Below are positions 11,425 to 22,772 of a DNA stretch of 64,000 bases, piece by piece. Source of the stretch: Epinephelus fuscoguttatus (lineage: Eukaryota > Chordata > Actinopteri > Perciformes > Serranidae); NCBI RefSeq assembly GCF_011397635.1, contig NC_064770.1:25651603-25715602 (forward strand). Reading direction: 5' to 3'. The position numbers and the translations under genes were made by a program. Positions within the stretch are counted from its first letter, which is position 1. Every line of letters begins with the position of its first letter. The notes under the pieces were generated by a model, which was given only the letters and a program-made list of their open reading frames with translations, did not search any database and was not told where the DNA came from.

Positions 11425-14400
11425 CTATCGACTCAGTACTTCAGTCTGTGTGGGTGACAGGCTGCCTTTGCTTGCGTTCTTGCGCGTGATAGTGGAACAC
11501 CGGGTGAGGATCTCCTGTGCCCGCGGCCTGGGTGGCACCTTGGGTGTTGACGGGCTCTTGTAGAGGTTGGGATCAGAGACGCTGGGCATCAGTTTCCCCT
11601 CGAAGGCAGTTGTCGGGCTGAGGCTGTGGCTCCCAGTAGGCTCAGGCGTACGGCTGAGACGCTGCTGATCCTCGTTGTAGCTCAGGCTCAGGTTGAAGGA
11701 CGAGGAGCTCGCCCAGGAGGAGTTGAGGTCATCGCTGAAGTCAGTGCTGTCGCTCATAAGGCTCCCCTCGCTGTCTGCTCTCAGGAGGTGGCCATGCTGC
11801 TCCCTTTCTTCGTCCATCTCCACCATGATTGTGGGCAGAGGGACTTGGGCTGCAGACGTGGGTGAGGTGTTGGCGCTGGTAGGTGTAGCAACGGTTCTAG
11901 CTGGAGGCGGAGGGGCGGGTCGGTCAGACGGGATTTCAAGAGAGAGTGATCTCTGATTCCTGTACTGTTGAGGGTAGTGGGGTGAAGGGGAAAGGGAGCG
12001 GGGTGAAGGGGAAAGGGAGCGGGGTGAAGGGGAAGGGGAGCGGGAGCGGGGTGAAGGGGAAAGGGAGCGGGGTGAAGGAGACCTGGCAGGCGGAAGCTGC
12101 AGTATGTTTCCTTGTGAGAGGCTGAGCTGGTTGGACTGCTGCTCGAGGCTCAGGAATTGGTTTGGGGAGGAGGGCCGGCGGTCTGAATGGTGGCCTGTCA
12201 TGCGGATCTGAGGGTAGCTGTAGGGCTGCAGGTACATGGAGGGGATGTAACCCACCTTCCCATTGTATCTGTTGAAAACAAATACGAGAACATAGGGTTT
12301 AAATGTGGATGAGTTAAAGGAATACTTCACCTACAAAATGACCATTTGCATATCAATTACTCGCCGTGTGTTATGCCTCCATGGTGAACAAAGAATCCAA
12401 AAACAGAAGATTCATGATGAATTTCCGCACAAGGAAACAAACTATATCACAACATCTGTTTACAAACTCTCACACAACTCATGCAGTATAATCCCAGTCT
12501 CATTTATCCAGTTGTTTGCTCATTACTTCCAAAACACATGCATTTTTGCTAAAACTTTCATATTTAAAACACTTCTGTTCATGAGTAAGGTGCACCTGGG
12601 CAAGCACATGCATTTAAATTCTTCACTGAGCAGAGTCAAACACACGCCCTAGTCCAAGCACACTACTCGTCCTTGCATTAGACTATTTAGGAAGGTTTGT
12701 AAATGGATGCTTTGTTATAGTTTTGCTGTTTTTAAACGTGGCCCCCTTTTACTCAAATTTATCAAGAATTTTTTGGATTCTTCGTTCACCATGGAAGCAT
12801 GTCAAAAAAGTTTTCTTCCAGAATTCAAGGGAACAAAGCTTGAGTTCATTCACTCAAAGCCTTGAGAATATAAAACAGTCTGTGATGAAGCTGGTATGAT
12901 ATTTGAAAAGTTCAGCCACTGTTGGATGGTGTTAAATACCTGATGAGCCACCAGCCGTTGTCAGACTTCTGCAGGCTCTCCACCACGGCACCGATGGCGA
13001 CTGTTATCTCATCATCTTTGGTGCCCTTGTAGCTCCTGATTGCAGTGTACAGCATTCCTGAGAGCGAAAGAAAAGACTTTAGTAATGTCGTAGCATCTTG
13101 ACCAACATTAACCCACTAAGGTAATGAAAACTTGTTTGCATTATGTATGCAAATAAGCCAGGTGTTGATAGTGTGATGTCTTTGGATTGGCTACAACTGA
13201 AACAGTATGTGTACCTCTTTCAGGAGTCCCATCTATGTCATCTTCGTCCTCGTCGTCATCATCCTCTAGCTTCTCCAGGTAGGGAGCAGGGAACCAGGCC
13301 ATCCGCTTGTCTTCATTCTCCACAAGCCACCACCCTGAACCAACACAACCACATTGTTAACATTCGTCAGTGCATTCAGGTTAATGAGGTCTCCTTCAAC
13401 CATTAACAGGACACTGAACACCGAGGCTCACTCACCTGCTTTGTCTTTGATGAGCACATCTACTTTTTCGTCCAGTGCCACTTTGAAAGGCTTGTTCTTG
13501 GTGTCTTTGGTCTCGTACGGGGCCACGCATCTGTACGTCTCTGTGACAAACGGCTGGGTCACGTTACCGCCACCAACCTGTCCTGAATTGGTCGTGGTTT
13601 CATCGTCTGTTGGCATGATGACGATGCTGCAGAGGAACAGCTGCGGGTTAATGTGGAGATAGCACACTACAGGAAATACACAGAGTCAAATGCCTAAAGC
13701 AGGAATGCAGACTGGTCAACCGGGTTGTGTTTTAAAGGCTTTTGGTGTAAATACTACTTCAGCATTCAACATTTTCTTGGTCCATGTGCTTGCTGAGGAA
13801 TTTAAAGTGTCTATTTTTGAGATTCTTTTACTTCTGTGTGTTTTACAGAATCTACTGGGCCTTGTTTTCCCTATTTTTGCCACCATGACCATCTAAAATG
13901 TCACAGCTCACTTCCCTGTAGAGCTTTATGTAGCTTGAAGTCTTTGTGAGCAATGCCAAATACTTAACATTAATCTGAGCTGCTCTAGGGCCCCAAAAGC
14001 TATAAACAGTGTTGAGTAAACTAATTTGAAAGCATAGCTACCAATTATTTCACACTGGAAGAAGCTGAAAAGCTACTCTAGGAAGAAATCTAGTTTGGTT
14101 AACAAAAACTGCATACATGTGACATAAAATTATAACAAAATATGATGCAAAAAATGCAGTTTATTGGAAGCAGTGCCCACTTGTTTACATGTCATATATA
14201 AATTAAAAATTAAAATAAATACCCCACTATTCATGGGAAGGTGGGGGTAATGCACCAAGCAGAATTACTCAGATGACCAGGTACCTTCCACAACAACAAC
14301 ATCAACTTCTCTAACTAACTAACCAACATCAACTTCTGTTAATAGCATTAAATCAATACAATGACTAATTGTGTTCAAAGGGGGTTCAATTATGGTAGAG

Positions 14401-16252
14401 AAGCAATGATAAAATAAAATGCAAAATTCACTTTTTTAATGTCCCAAAATTGTTTCTAGTTTCAGTAATTAACTACCAAAAAATAGCAAGAAAGTAAATT
14501 TAAATACTGAATTCACAATGCAATGAAGAAAGTAGTTGAACTACCAGCAAGCTGCTGCAAAATGTAGTTAAACGAGAGTAAAATCAAGTAATATCAGGTA
14601 AAATGGGATAGTCCTGTTTCTTTTTTTAAATGTTTAAATCCATGTATCAATACAGTCATTGAGTAATGAAATCATTATTGTTACTTGTGGCTTCTTTTTA
14701 AAAATTGTCGTCCAACTTGTTTTTCCTGTTCTTTTGCAGCCTGTGTCTTTGCTGCCATGTTGTCTACATTAGATGTGTGTATGTGCTTCCAAGCGTAAGA
14801 CTAATGGGTAACTCTGGACTATTGTGGCTGACATGGACTCCCTGCATCATCAATCTTAATTTTTTAAGTGACAAAAATACTAAAATGTATGGAATATGAC
14901 AGAATGGCACACTTTAGTAAAACATGTTAAGAGAAATTTCCCATTTTACTTGAATATTTGCAGTTTTTAAGTAATTAGTGCCCTAAGTAAATTAAACCCG
15001 TCCAAAACCAAATCCATTGAATGACTGAACTTTGTCTTAAAAAAATAGTGGAAGTTCTCTGAGGCCCCTCTCATCCCTTCAAGGCACAAAATGGTTTAGT
15101 CCGCCCCTGCACTAGACTTCGTCTCTGGTTGTTGCTAGAGCCAAATGAGCGACTGCGTATGGTGCTGGAGCACCAAGGTACACTGTCATGTCTTTCCCCA
15201 GGAAATCAGTGTTCCAAAAAACCCAATCCAAAAAGGGAAAGAAAGCAAAATTATTTGGTAAAAAAAAAAAAAGATAAAATCAAAATCTGCATGAAGCATG
15301 GATCAAGAGAGAAATGGCGGGGGGCCCACAGAGACTGCTTATGCATAGAGCCCAGAATTTGGTGCTATGCCCCTGATTGAAATATTGAAAAACCCTTTTC
15401 CACAAAATGTAAAGTGTTTCATGTAAAGCACATTTGTAGTAACAATGCAAAACAATATTCAGTGACCCCAATGGTTACTACAGGGTGTAAGACCTTATTG
15501 GTCCTACATTACTTGACTTCACCCTACTAGTTTAATTACATGTTTACATGTTTACTACTCCTCCACACTGCCTATGATCATGCTTCACATACCTGTTCTT
15601 GGCGAAATCAGGCTGCATGTCCTGGCCTTTGGGGTGGAAGAACTGGATGAGGTCTGCAGACTGACACACCTGTGCGTCGCAGCTCAGAAGCTTGTCACAG
15701 TATTTCTGCAGGACTTTGAGGCGCACTAGAGACTTGGTGGGACTTTTCTTCTTTCCGCCCTGGTTCACCTTTTTCTCTGCAAGCACACAGAAAGCTTCAA
15801 GTCAGAATCCACACAGCCTACTGTGACACACAAACTGCAGCTGTAATGCACTAACGCATACCTCCAAATTTGGGGATGACTCTGTCGGACTTCTTGGTTT
15901 TACTTGCGGCTGGGAATGTTTTCTTCAATTGTTTCTGTCATAAAGAAATAAGACAGTTGTTTATTATAAGCAACACCTGCACATGCGCAACCCATAGAGG
16001 AGCTACCGCATTTTATACTCACGTGCATTTTCTTGAATTCATCAAAAGTCCTGTAGACTACAATGTCATTCTGATCCGACCACAGCACGGAGGTCATGTA
16101 CATCTGGAAAAGAAAATCAGATTTTATTCACACTGCAGAAAAGCGCAGATTTTTCAAATACTGAGCAAAACTCCATCTGCACTTACTTTGTTCTTCTCCT
16201 TGTGCATCACTCCGATTAAACGGACACTGATGGGGTACCGCTGGGCCTCCAT
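11425..16252 (-). CDS. noxo1: noxo1, NADPH oxidase organizer 1
   Basis: Eight exons, all in phase: 16187-16252, 16023-16103, 15862-15934, 15593-15776, 13436-13626, 13215-13334, 12940-13057 and 11425-12268. Total 558 residues. Residues 1 to about 130 form a PX domain ([15 protein letters not shown] start), which binds phosphoinositides. Two SH3 domains follow at about 165-226 ([20 protein letters not shown]) and 242-297 ([19 protein letters not shown]); these hold the p22phox tail. The family assembles NOX1/NOX3 oxidases at membranes to make superoxide. After the SH3 pair comes a Ser/Pro/Arg-rich tail of about 260 residues with PAPPPPAR, a candidate SH3 ligand, and RSLSPSP repeats. Human NOXO1 is about 370 residues, so this tail is much longer. 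Convergence with tbl3 matches human. ncf1 (p47phox) is the close paralogue; synteny favours noxo1. Confidence 0.9.
11977..12083 (-). repeat. 21-bp coding minisatellite in the last noxo1 exon
   Basis: Plus-strand unit GGGGTGAAGGGGAAAGGGAGC recurs about five times, with one longer unit. On the coding strand each unit gives the heptad RSLSPSP or RSRSPSP. The period is a multiple of three, so the frame survives unit gain or loss. Confidence 0.9.
12314..12800. mobile_element. Short TTAA-type non-autonomous DNA element (MITE), one end decayed
   Basis: In the noxo1 intron, TTAA at 12314 is followed by AGGAATACTTCACCTACAA. Near the other side TTTTTGGATTCTTCGTTCACC mirrors the left-side GGTGAACAAAGAATCCAAAA. 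The outer right terminus is not recognisable. This layout is typical of small fish transposons with inverted arms. Confidence 0.6.
13980..14600. repeat. Possible decayed dispersed repeat in the noxo1 intron
   Basis: Words such as GTGTTGAGTAAACTAATTT at the left and AAAGTAGTTGAACTACCAGC at the right resemble termini of common fish repeats built on GTTACT/AGTAAC words. The match is weak and no clear ends are seen. Confidence 0.25.
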
Positions 16253-17160
16253 GATGAACCTACAGAGTCAAAGTGTGCTGAACAGTCCAGGTGTGAGCTA
16301 CTACGGAAGCCTCTCAGCCTCGCACTGCTGTTAGGACTGAGGGAGAGATGCTCGGCAGGTGCATTTATACCTCCTCCACCTCCTCCTCCTCGCGCAGGTG
16401 TGGCGTCATGGAAGACAATAGGCTACATCCTCGTCACTTGCAGGAAAGTCCAGCCTTTCTCCAGATGGATTATGAGGCTTTTTGACGTAATGCACGTTTT
16501 TCTAAAGTCTTTATTGTGGTTTAGGTTGCGCGTGAAAGGGCGCACGTACGTGGTCACAGGCTTTGCCAGAGGAAACCTTCAGTGGCTGTGTTCCCACTTT
16601 TATTCAAGAAGTGTCTTCAGTCCTCTTCATTCTCCTGATTATTAAATTCTGGTGTAAGGTGGATGTGGAGCAGGTGTATTTAGGGCGCAACAGTTGCAGG
16701 TGCTGATGACAGCTTATAGCAGGGGCGCAGCCAGACTGTGTAAATATCTGGGGCTCAGCCCAAATCAAAGGGGGGATTCCCCCCAGGGAGATCTTGTTCC
16801 CATTTACAGCAGCTGTATGCACTATTGTCAAGCCAGTGGAGACAACAGAATGCCTAAAAAATGTGTACATCATTTGGGAAAAACAAGGGGCTCACTGGCC
16901 TGTAAACTATCCCGATGACATTCTGTTTCGCACTCTGTATCCGTCTGGACTGGATTCCACCGCAGACACTTTTGGTGAGCGAGTGGGAGTACTCACCTTG
17001 AGAGACAAACTCCTTAACCAATCAGCTTAACAAAACACTGGGGGACATCTTCATCACCAACGAAGCCAGTTGATAAATCAAGCTTTTGCCAAATCCAGTA
17101 GGCAGAACAGTAAAAACGTCTTTCCCTCTGAGATACTTTGGGAGTGCATAATGTTTTGTT
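16253..17160. other. noxo1 upstream region
   Basis: The minus-strand upstream DNA of noxo1 includes a pyrimidine-rich block (CCTCCTCCACCTCCTCCTCCT near 16370-16391) and a TATA-like ATTTATAC near 16363-16370, about 110 bases before the start codon. Beyond that no gene, RNA gene or clear repeat was recognised. Confidence 0.35.
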
Positions 17161-17167
17161 TAATTGA

Positions 17168-17400
17168 TGTTACTGAGGGCGGTGCAGTGGTGCAGTGGTT
17201 CCCCGTGTCAGCATGGGCTCTCTCTGGGTACTCTGGCTTCCTCCCACAGTCCAAAGACATGCAGGTTAACTGAGTCTAAGTCTAAATTGGCAGTAGGTGT
17301 GAATGTGAGTGTGAATGGTTGTCTGTCTCTATGTGTCAGTCTGGTGACCTGTCCAGGGTGTACCCTGCCTCTTGCCCATTGTCAGCTGGGATAGTAATAG
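17168..17400 (+). mobile_element. Fish SINE-like repeat, internally deleted
   Basis: The block has GCAGTGGTGCAGTGGTT, then CTCCCACAGTCCAAAGACAT, GCAGGTTAACTGAG, TGTGAATGGTTGTCTGTCTC and GACCTGTCCAGGGTGTACCC. This string of words is very frequent in teleost genomes. The usual middle part appears to be missing. Whether it is a true tRNA-derived SINE or another short repeat was not decided. Confidence 0.65.
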
Positions 17401-17597
17401 TAGTAGACCCTGACTGGCTACTTATGTTGTCAACTACAGTGTGGATCCCTGATTGTCCCCGCTTGGATTTTAATTTCTGGAAAGTGTTTGGGCTAGCACC
17501 AAGATGATTCAGTTCTTTTTTTAACTTGATTTTTTTTTCATTTTATTCAGGCCTATAACATTAGAAAATGTTGTGTTTTTAGATTTAATGTTTACTT

Positions 17598-17830
17598 GGG
17601 GCGGCTGTGGCTCAGAAGGTAGAATGGGTCGGCCACCAATCGGAAGATGGGCGGCTCAATCCCCAGCTCCTCCAGCGCGCATGCTGAAGTATCTTTGGGC
17701 AAGATACTGACCACCAAATTGCTCCTGTGTCTGGTAGCCTCGCCTCGGCTACTAGTGTGTGAACGGGTGAGTGTGACATGCAGCGTAAAAGCACTTTGAG
17801 TGGTCAGAAGACCATTTTACCATTTACTTA
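17598..17830 (+). mobile_element. tRNA-derived SINE
   Basis: GGGGCGGCTGTGGCTCAGAAGGTAG contains a box A-like TGGCTCAGAAGGTAG (position 17607 on), and GGCTCAATCCCCAG (about 17652) is a degenerate box B. The tail has GCAAGATACTGACC and CACTTTGAGTGGTCAGAAGA. This is a common fish SINE structure. It is not a tRNA gene: there is no clover-leaf and the body runs about 150 bases past the tRNA-like head. Confidence 0.75.
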
Positions 17831-17894
17831 ATTGGTGCTGCAGTCTGTGTCGAACTCATTTCTCATCTAAATACAGATTGCATTGTGCTCATTG

Positions 17895-17898
<4 letters not shown>

Positions 17899-17933
<35 letters not shown>
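17899..17933. repeat. (TA)n microsatellite
   Basis: About 17 TA units in an uninterrupted run. Confidence 0.95.
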
Positions 17934-17935
<2 letters not shown>

Positions 17936-20070
17936 GCTTGTTGCGTTTACTTTGTGTTAATTGTTTCAGACAATGAGGGAAATTAAGATGAGTAGAATCA
18001 ATTATTAGTTTTCTTTGGAACTATTTGTTTCACTGTTTCATTCATTACAGCCACAAAATGCATGAAAATGTATTATTGTGTCTGTAACATGAAACTGTGG
18101 CAACTTACATGCACAACCCCTCTGTCTCAGTTCTGACTAGCTGCACTGATTTACAGTAAAATGCTTCAGACAGTGAATATATATCTGTGTAAAATACTGA
18201 ACAGTGCAGCATTGTTAAAGCCACATCAGGAAGTCTTTACCCACATTATTTTTTCACATTTCTTTCCTTTTGTGTTGGAAAGGAATAAATGTTTCCTCCT
18301 CTCTGTGTGAGCTGCTGCACGTACAAAAACACAAGCCACATTAATTGGGAATTGACTCTTGTGTAACTTGATATTGATATTACCAAGAAAGCCACTTTGT
18401 GGTTAATCATCAGCCTATTGGTAACCATACAAAGGAACTCCCTCCCAAAAAATATTTGTTATTACTCTGCACATTCCTTAGTTGACGCCACATTGTTAAT
18501 GTAAAACTACACTTGGCTGCCAAGCACCTATCCAAAACTTAATCCTAAAACTATGTTATGTTATATGAGAAAAGGCCTCTTTTATAGACATTTGGATCAC
18601 TGCCTCCATTTACGTGACGTGTGTGTGTGTGTGTGTGTGTAAGGGGTTATAAGGTCAGAGGGATTGCCCTGTAGCCTTGATTTTTCACATCACTCATTGG
18701 TTGATTTGCTTGCATGCACCAGCACTGTAAGAGACAATTCAAAGTTGAATAGAACTGAACCTTAACTGCTGCAGAAGGTTAAGAGCAGGGCTGTCAAAAA
18801 TATGGCCCGCCAAATGGTCCCACCCTACTCATTGGATGACTGTGCACACCTAATACTGATGCACTTGTGAAGGCTAAGAGGTGACAGGTATGAGGAGAAA
18901 GTTAAACAGTGAGTGGGGGATTTATTGACATATTTTATGTCATAGAACAAAATGTGACAGTCTGTTAAGCTTGTGTTAACCACAGACTGTATTCCAGGCA
19001 TCTAACCAAAAATCAAAAAACACTCAATAGGGTGACTATTGGCTTCTGAAGCCAGCCTAAAGTGGCCAGTCTAAGAACTGCAGTTCATTTTTCAGCCCTG
19101 GAGGTTTCCGCTTGGTGAAATGCTGCTTCAGAGGATTTTCCACCCTGACAAGAATACAGCTCTTTGATCAAACAATGAACCCTTGTTTGAGTCATGTTTA
19201 AAGATACTGAACATTGTGCAAACTACTGTCAATCAGCAGCTTCACCGCTAAAGAATCTGTATCAGACCTCTGTCTTAAAACAATATTGATAGAACCTTAC
19301 TGCTGAGGCACTGCCACAACATTTGCTTTGTAAATGGTTAGTAAGGCAGGGGGTAGCTTAACCTGCTTCTTCAATAGCTTGCACTTTAGTTTGGTGTGGT
19401 GCCAGCGTTACTACACAGGAGTGGAAATTTATATACAAGTGAGTAGACATTTCAGGCTGTTCCTCATTTTGTAAATGGATGAATGTTTTCAGATTGTACT
19501 TCTTTACACTAAAGTAAAGGGAAAACAATTGGAGGTATTTTTATTTATAGGTTATTATGCAGCAGTTTTACCAGCCTGGCCCATTTGTGGTTAAATTGGG
19601 CTTTATGTGGACAGTGATTTGAACAGACAGAAACCAGTCATAGGGACTTGAACCTATTTCATGTCCACTACTGACATCTAGTGCCGGCTGCTATGATCTC
19701 TGTGGTTTGAGCTCCTGCACAGGTCATTTCTCTTAACTTTTAGTGCTGGGCTGCCCCTGAAGCCTTATACAGGTATCAGACACTTAGATTTATTTTTTCA
19801 AGACCTTTTCAAGATAAAAGGGAGGGTGTAAGTACGAAGTTAGATAGTATTTGGGTGAGTTAGGTGAATCTACATTTTACCATCAGGTTATAGCAAGTTT
19901 AAAGCAAAAAGACAGTATTAGGTGCAGTGGTAGATTGTTTTTTGTTGATAAATCTCTCTATTGCATAGTGGTAGATGAAGGCCTAGTATTTAACACAAAC
20001 AAAAGAAATAGACATTTTCAGCCTTTTAAAGGACCTCCACATTACTGCAACGTCCCCTGTTCAGTTTCAG
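17934..20070. other. Intergenic DNA between the noxo1 and gid4 blocks
   Basis: No coding exon, RNA gene or intact element was recognised. A (GT)n run lies at 18617-18641. A stretch near 18965-19130 begins AAGCTTGTGTTAACCACAGAC, a phrase repeated at about 40820, so part of it is a dispersed repeat. This interval is the synteny junction. Confidence 0.5.
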
Positions 20071-20074
20071 CCAG

Positions 20075-20155
20075 GAACCTTTGCTGCCTGCCATACCCAT
20101 CTCTCTTCCCAATATTTCCTGTCTCTTTCTACACTACATAAATAAAGCATCAAGA
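20075..20155 (+). mobile_element. SINE 3'-half fragment
   Basis: CCTTTGCTGCCTGCCATACC, TTCCTGTCTCTTTCTACACT and AATAAAGCATCAAGA match the 3' half of the SINE at 23881-24058 (CCCTTTGCTGCATGTCAT and so on). The tRNA-like head is not seen here. Confidence 0.55.
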
Positions 20156-20164
20156 TACAGCTGT

Positions 20165-22772
20165 GTATGAAATAGTTCACTCTTTATTTCTCCTCTCACA
20201 ATGTACTCATAGCTGATTTATCATACATCATCTTCTTTACATCAGGTGGATTCAGTCAAGACTTTTAACGACACAATCCCAAATAAACATCTGTTTCTTA
20301 CATTGCACATTCTGTATGAAGTCATTCGGATTGAAACATCTTCATTCTGCACACTTGAGTTAAAAAAACACAAACAATTATAGTGCCAACACCATTCCCA
20401 CAACCCGTCAAATCCACTTGTCATGCTGCAAGCGACTGAGTCAGCTGAAAGTCTAGAAGCAACACAGAGGCAGGCGGAGTACATGCACTCTCCAACACGT
20501 GACTTTTATATCAAGACGAACCTTCAGGCTGATAAAAAGTTCCGTCATTCTTTTTGCACAGTTTCTCTCCAACACAAATATACTTTCATGATTCAAATAA
20601 AACATTACTAGCCTAATAATTGTTCTTTAAAAAAAAGAGCTTTACAAACATTTAAAAGTGTAAGGCAGCTTCAAAGGAGGTTTTATTCTTCCTCCATCGC
20701 TTTCCTATTTTAAACTTTTCTCCATGAGCCACAAAAGGTGCTTTTTATACAGATAAGCATGTTATGTGAAGCTTCTTCCATGTCATCCAACTGCTGTGCC
20801 TTTGTTTAGAGGTTCAGACAAAAATGCACTAAAATAAACTCAGACACATTTAATTGCTTCTAGAACAAAAACTGAGATTGTATCCAGACAGACTGCACTC
20901 AAGATAAACATTCAAATCACTGCATTGCTTTCGTCGTCCAGTTAGTCAAACTCAACACGTGCCACAAAATCTCTAATCTTCTGGTCTACCATTTGGCGAC
21001 ACCAACTACGCAACTGAAAATCTACATTTTGAAACTAATTGAGTTGGAATGTACAGTCACATGTCTGAGCTTCAAACGCTGGCAACTGTAATTATCTACT
21101 TCTTGTTTTTCTGTTATTTGACTGGTCGTTCTTGTTTTAAAAATAAATAAATTACTCTGGAAGATAAATCATCTGAAAATAAAATAAGTTAGGTGCTGTT
21201 AGAAATCCTACCTATCAGAGACCTTTGGCTTGCATAGAGAAATCTGGATGTGAAGCCATGTGAAGACTTTTGTTGAGACAACTGTGTTTGAAAAAGCAGC
21301 TTGGATATTATTGGCCGTTAAAGGAGCAGTGTGTAGGATTCAGTGGCATCTAGTGGTGAGGATTGCAGATTGCAACCAGCTGAAACTTCTCCCATGTGCC
21401 AAACTAGAACTCTTAATAAGGATTCCTTCACTTTTGAATTTTAGGAGGTTTTTAGAGTTTTCTTCATCTCGATAACAGACAGACATGGTGATCAAAACCA
21501 ATCAAGTTACAAATCAGTGTTTGATTGATGCTGTTTGGCCCAGCTAGCCCAGCACCTGCTAATGTGTGCTCACCTTTCTCCTTTGATAACTTAAGCTAGA
21601 GACATTCAGGAGGTTTTACCAGGAGCCGAATTATCTGCAGAGGTCTCTTCCTCTCCAAAACAAATGCACTGATGATTTAAACCGGTAAAAACACCAGATA
21701 AAGCAGTTTTACATCAAAAATCTGTGTTTTTCCGACACTGTTTAGCTCGTCATCCTACTAACTTCAGTAGCCAAAATGAAAGCACGAAAGGCCCTATCTG
21801 GTGTTTGGTTTGTTCATTCTGGGCTACTGTAGAAACATGGTGGTGCAACACCGTGGGCTCAGCAGGTGAGGACCTGCACCCTATATAGATACAAACAGCT
21901 CCTTATAAAAAGGTAAGGAAAACAAAATTCTTATTTTCAGGTCATCATACACCAAAGTGAACATACGTGTTATATTATATTCCCTTTCTGCCATAAATCC
22001 TACACACTGGACCTTTTAACGACCTGTTCGGAGGTCAACATCACTGTAATCTTACTCTCACATTCAGCTGTTGGTTTTCAGTCACTGAAGACGTATTGCT
22101 CAACACACCATCCCTGAGCAACAGACCATACCTTACAGTCCCACAGACCTTGCATAAAAACTAGATCATTGCTCATCACTGCTACTTTTGCAACCTTTTG
22201 GCAACAACCCCACCATCATACTCTGCATTTAACACTCTGAGGCATCAAAGTGATATTGTCGTATATTTAAAAGATTATTTAAATTAAGCTTGACTGAACA
22301 AACTCTTTCCACAAAATGTATACCATTTAGACTCTTTTCTTTTGCAACTCTAAGCTGAAAGGCAATTATGTTGCGTGTCTCTGCTGAAGGAAAACATACT
22401 TCAATGTCCATCGACAGGGAGTCATATCCTATGAGAGCGCAAAGAAATCAGGTAGCACAGAGTTCAAATAAACAGACCAAAAAAAGGACAAAATTAAAAA
22501 AATGAAATCTGAGGTAAACATGAGTTCCACAGTGACTGTAAGAACCGTCCATCTGTCGCTGATCTTTGTCTTCCTTTCAACTCTTCTCTCTCCGTGCCCT
22601 CTTCCTCTCAGTCCATCAGAAGAGTGTCTGACCACATGTTTTATTTCCTCACAGCGGAAAATGGGTCAGCTCCAATCTTGGCACTAAAGGGCTCTCCGTA
22701 GTTCCCGTCCCATTTAACCACGGGGCAGTGTGAACCGCCCCCTCCTCGACTTGAAACTCTTGTGTGCGTTTG
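20165..22772 (-). other. gid4: Probable gid4 3' UTR
   Basis: On the minus strand the gid4 stop is at 22773 and an AATAAA (minus) lies at about 20182-20187, giving a UTR near 2.6 kb. It includes the inserted element at 21322-22015. Transcript evidence would be needed to exclude an earlier end. Confidence 0.4.
21322..22015. mobile_element. TTAA-flanked non-autonomous DNA element (about 0.69 kb)
   Basis: TTAA at 21318-21321 and 22016-22019 bound the block. The left end reads AGGAGCAGTGTGTAGGATT; the right end, reversed, reads AAGGTCCAGTGTGTAGGATT. No transposase frame is seen. TTAA target duplications suggest piggyBac-type mobilisation, but that is inferred from the flanks only. Confidence 0.75.

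Noticed and set aside
17598-17670. tRNA gene candidate
   Set aside because: Box A and B-like words belong to a SINE head; the body continues far past a tRNA 3' end and there is no acceptor stem.
19851-20141. 96-codon plus-strand frame followed by AATAAA, a possible small gene
   Set aside because: Its 3' half matches the SINE body (CCTTTGCTGC, TTCCTGTCTC), there is no splice or protein signature, and the AATAAA belongs to the SINE tail.
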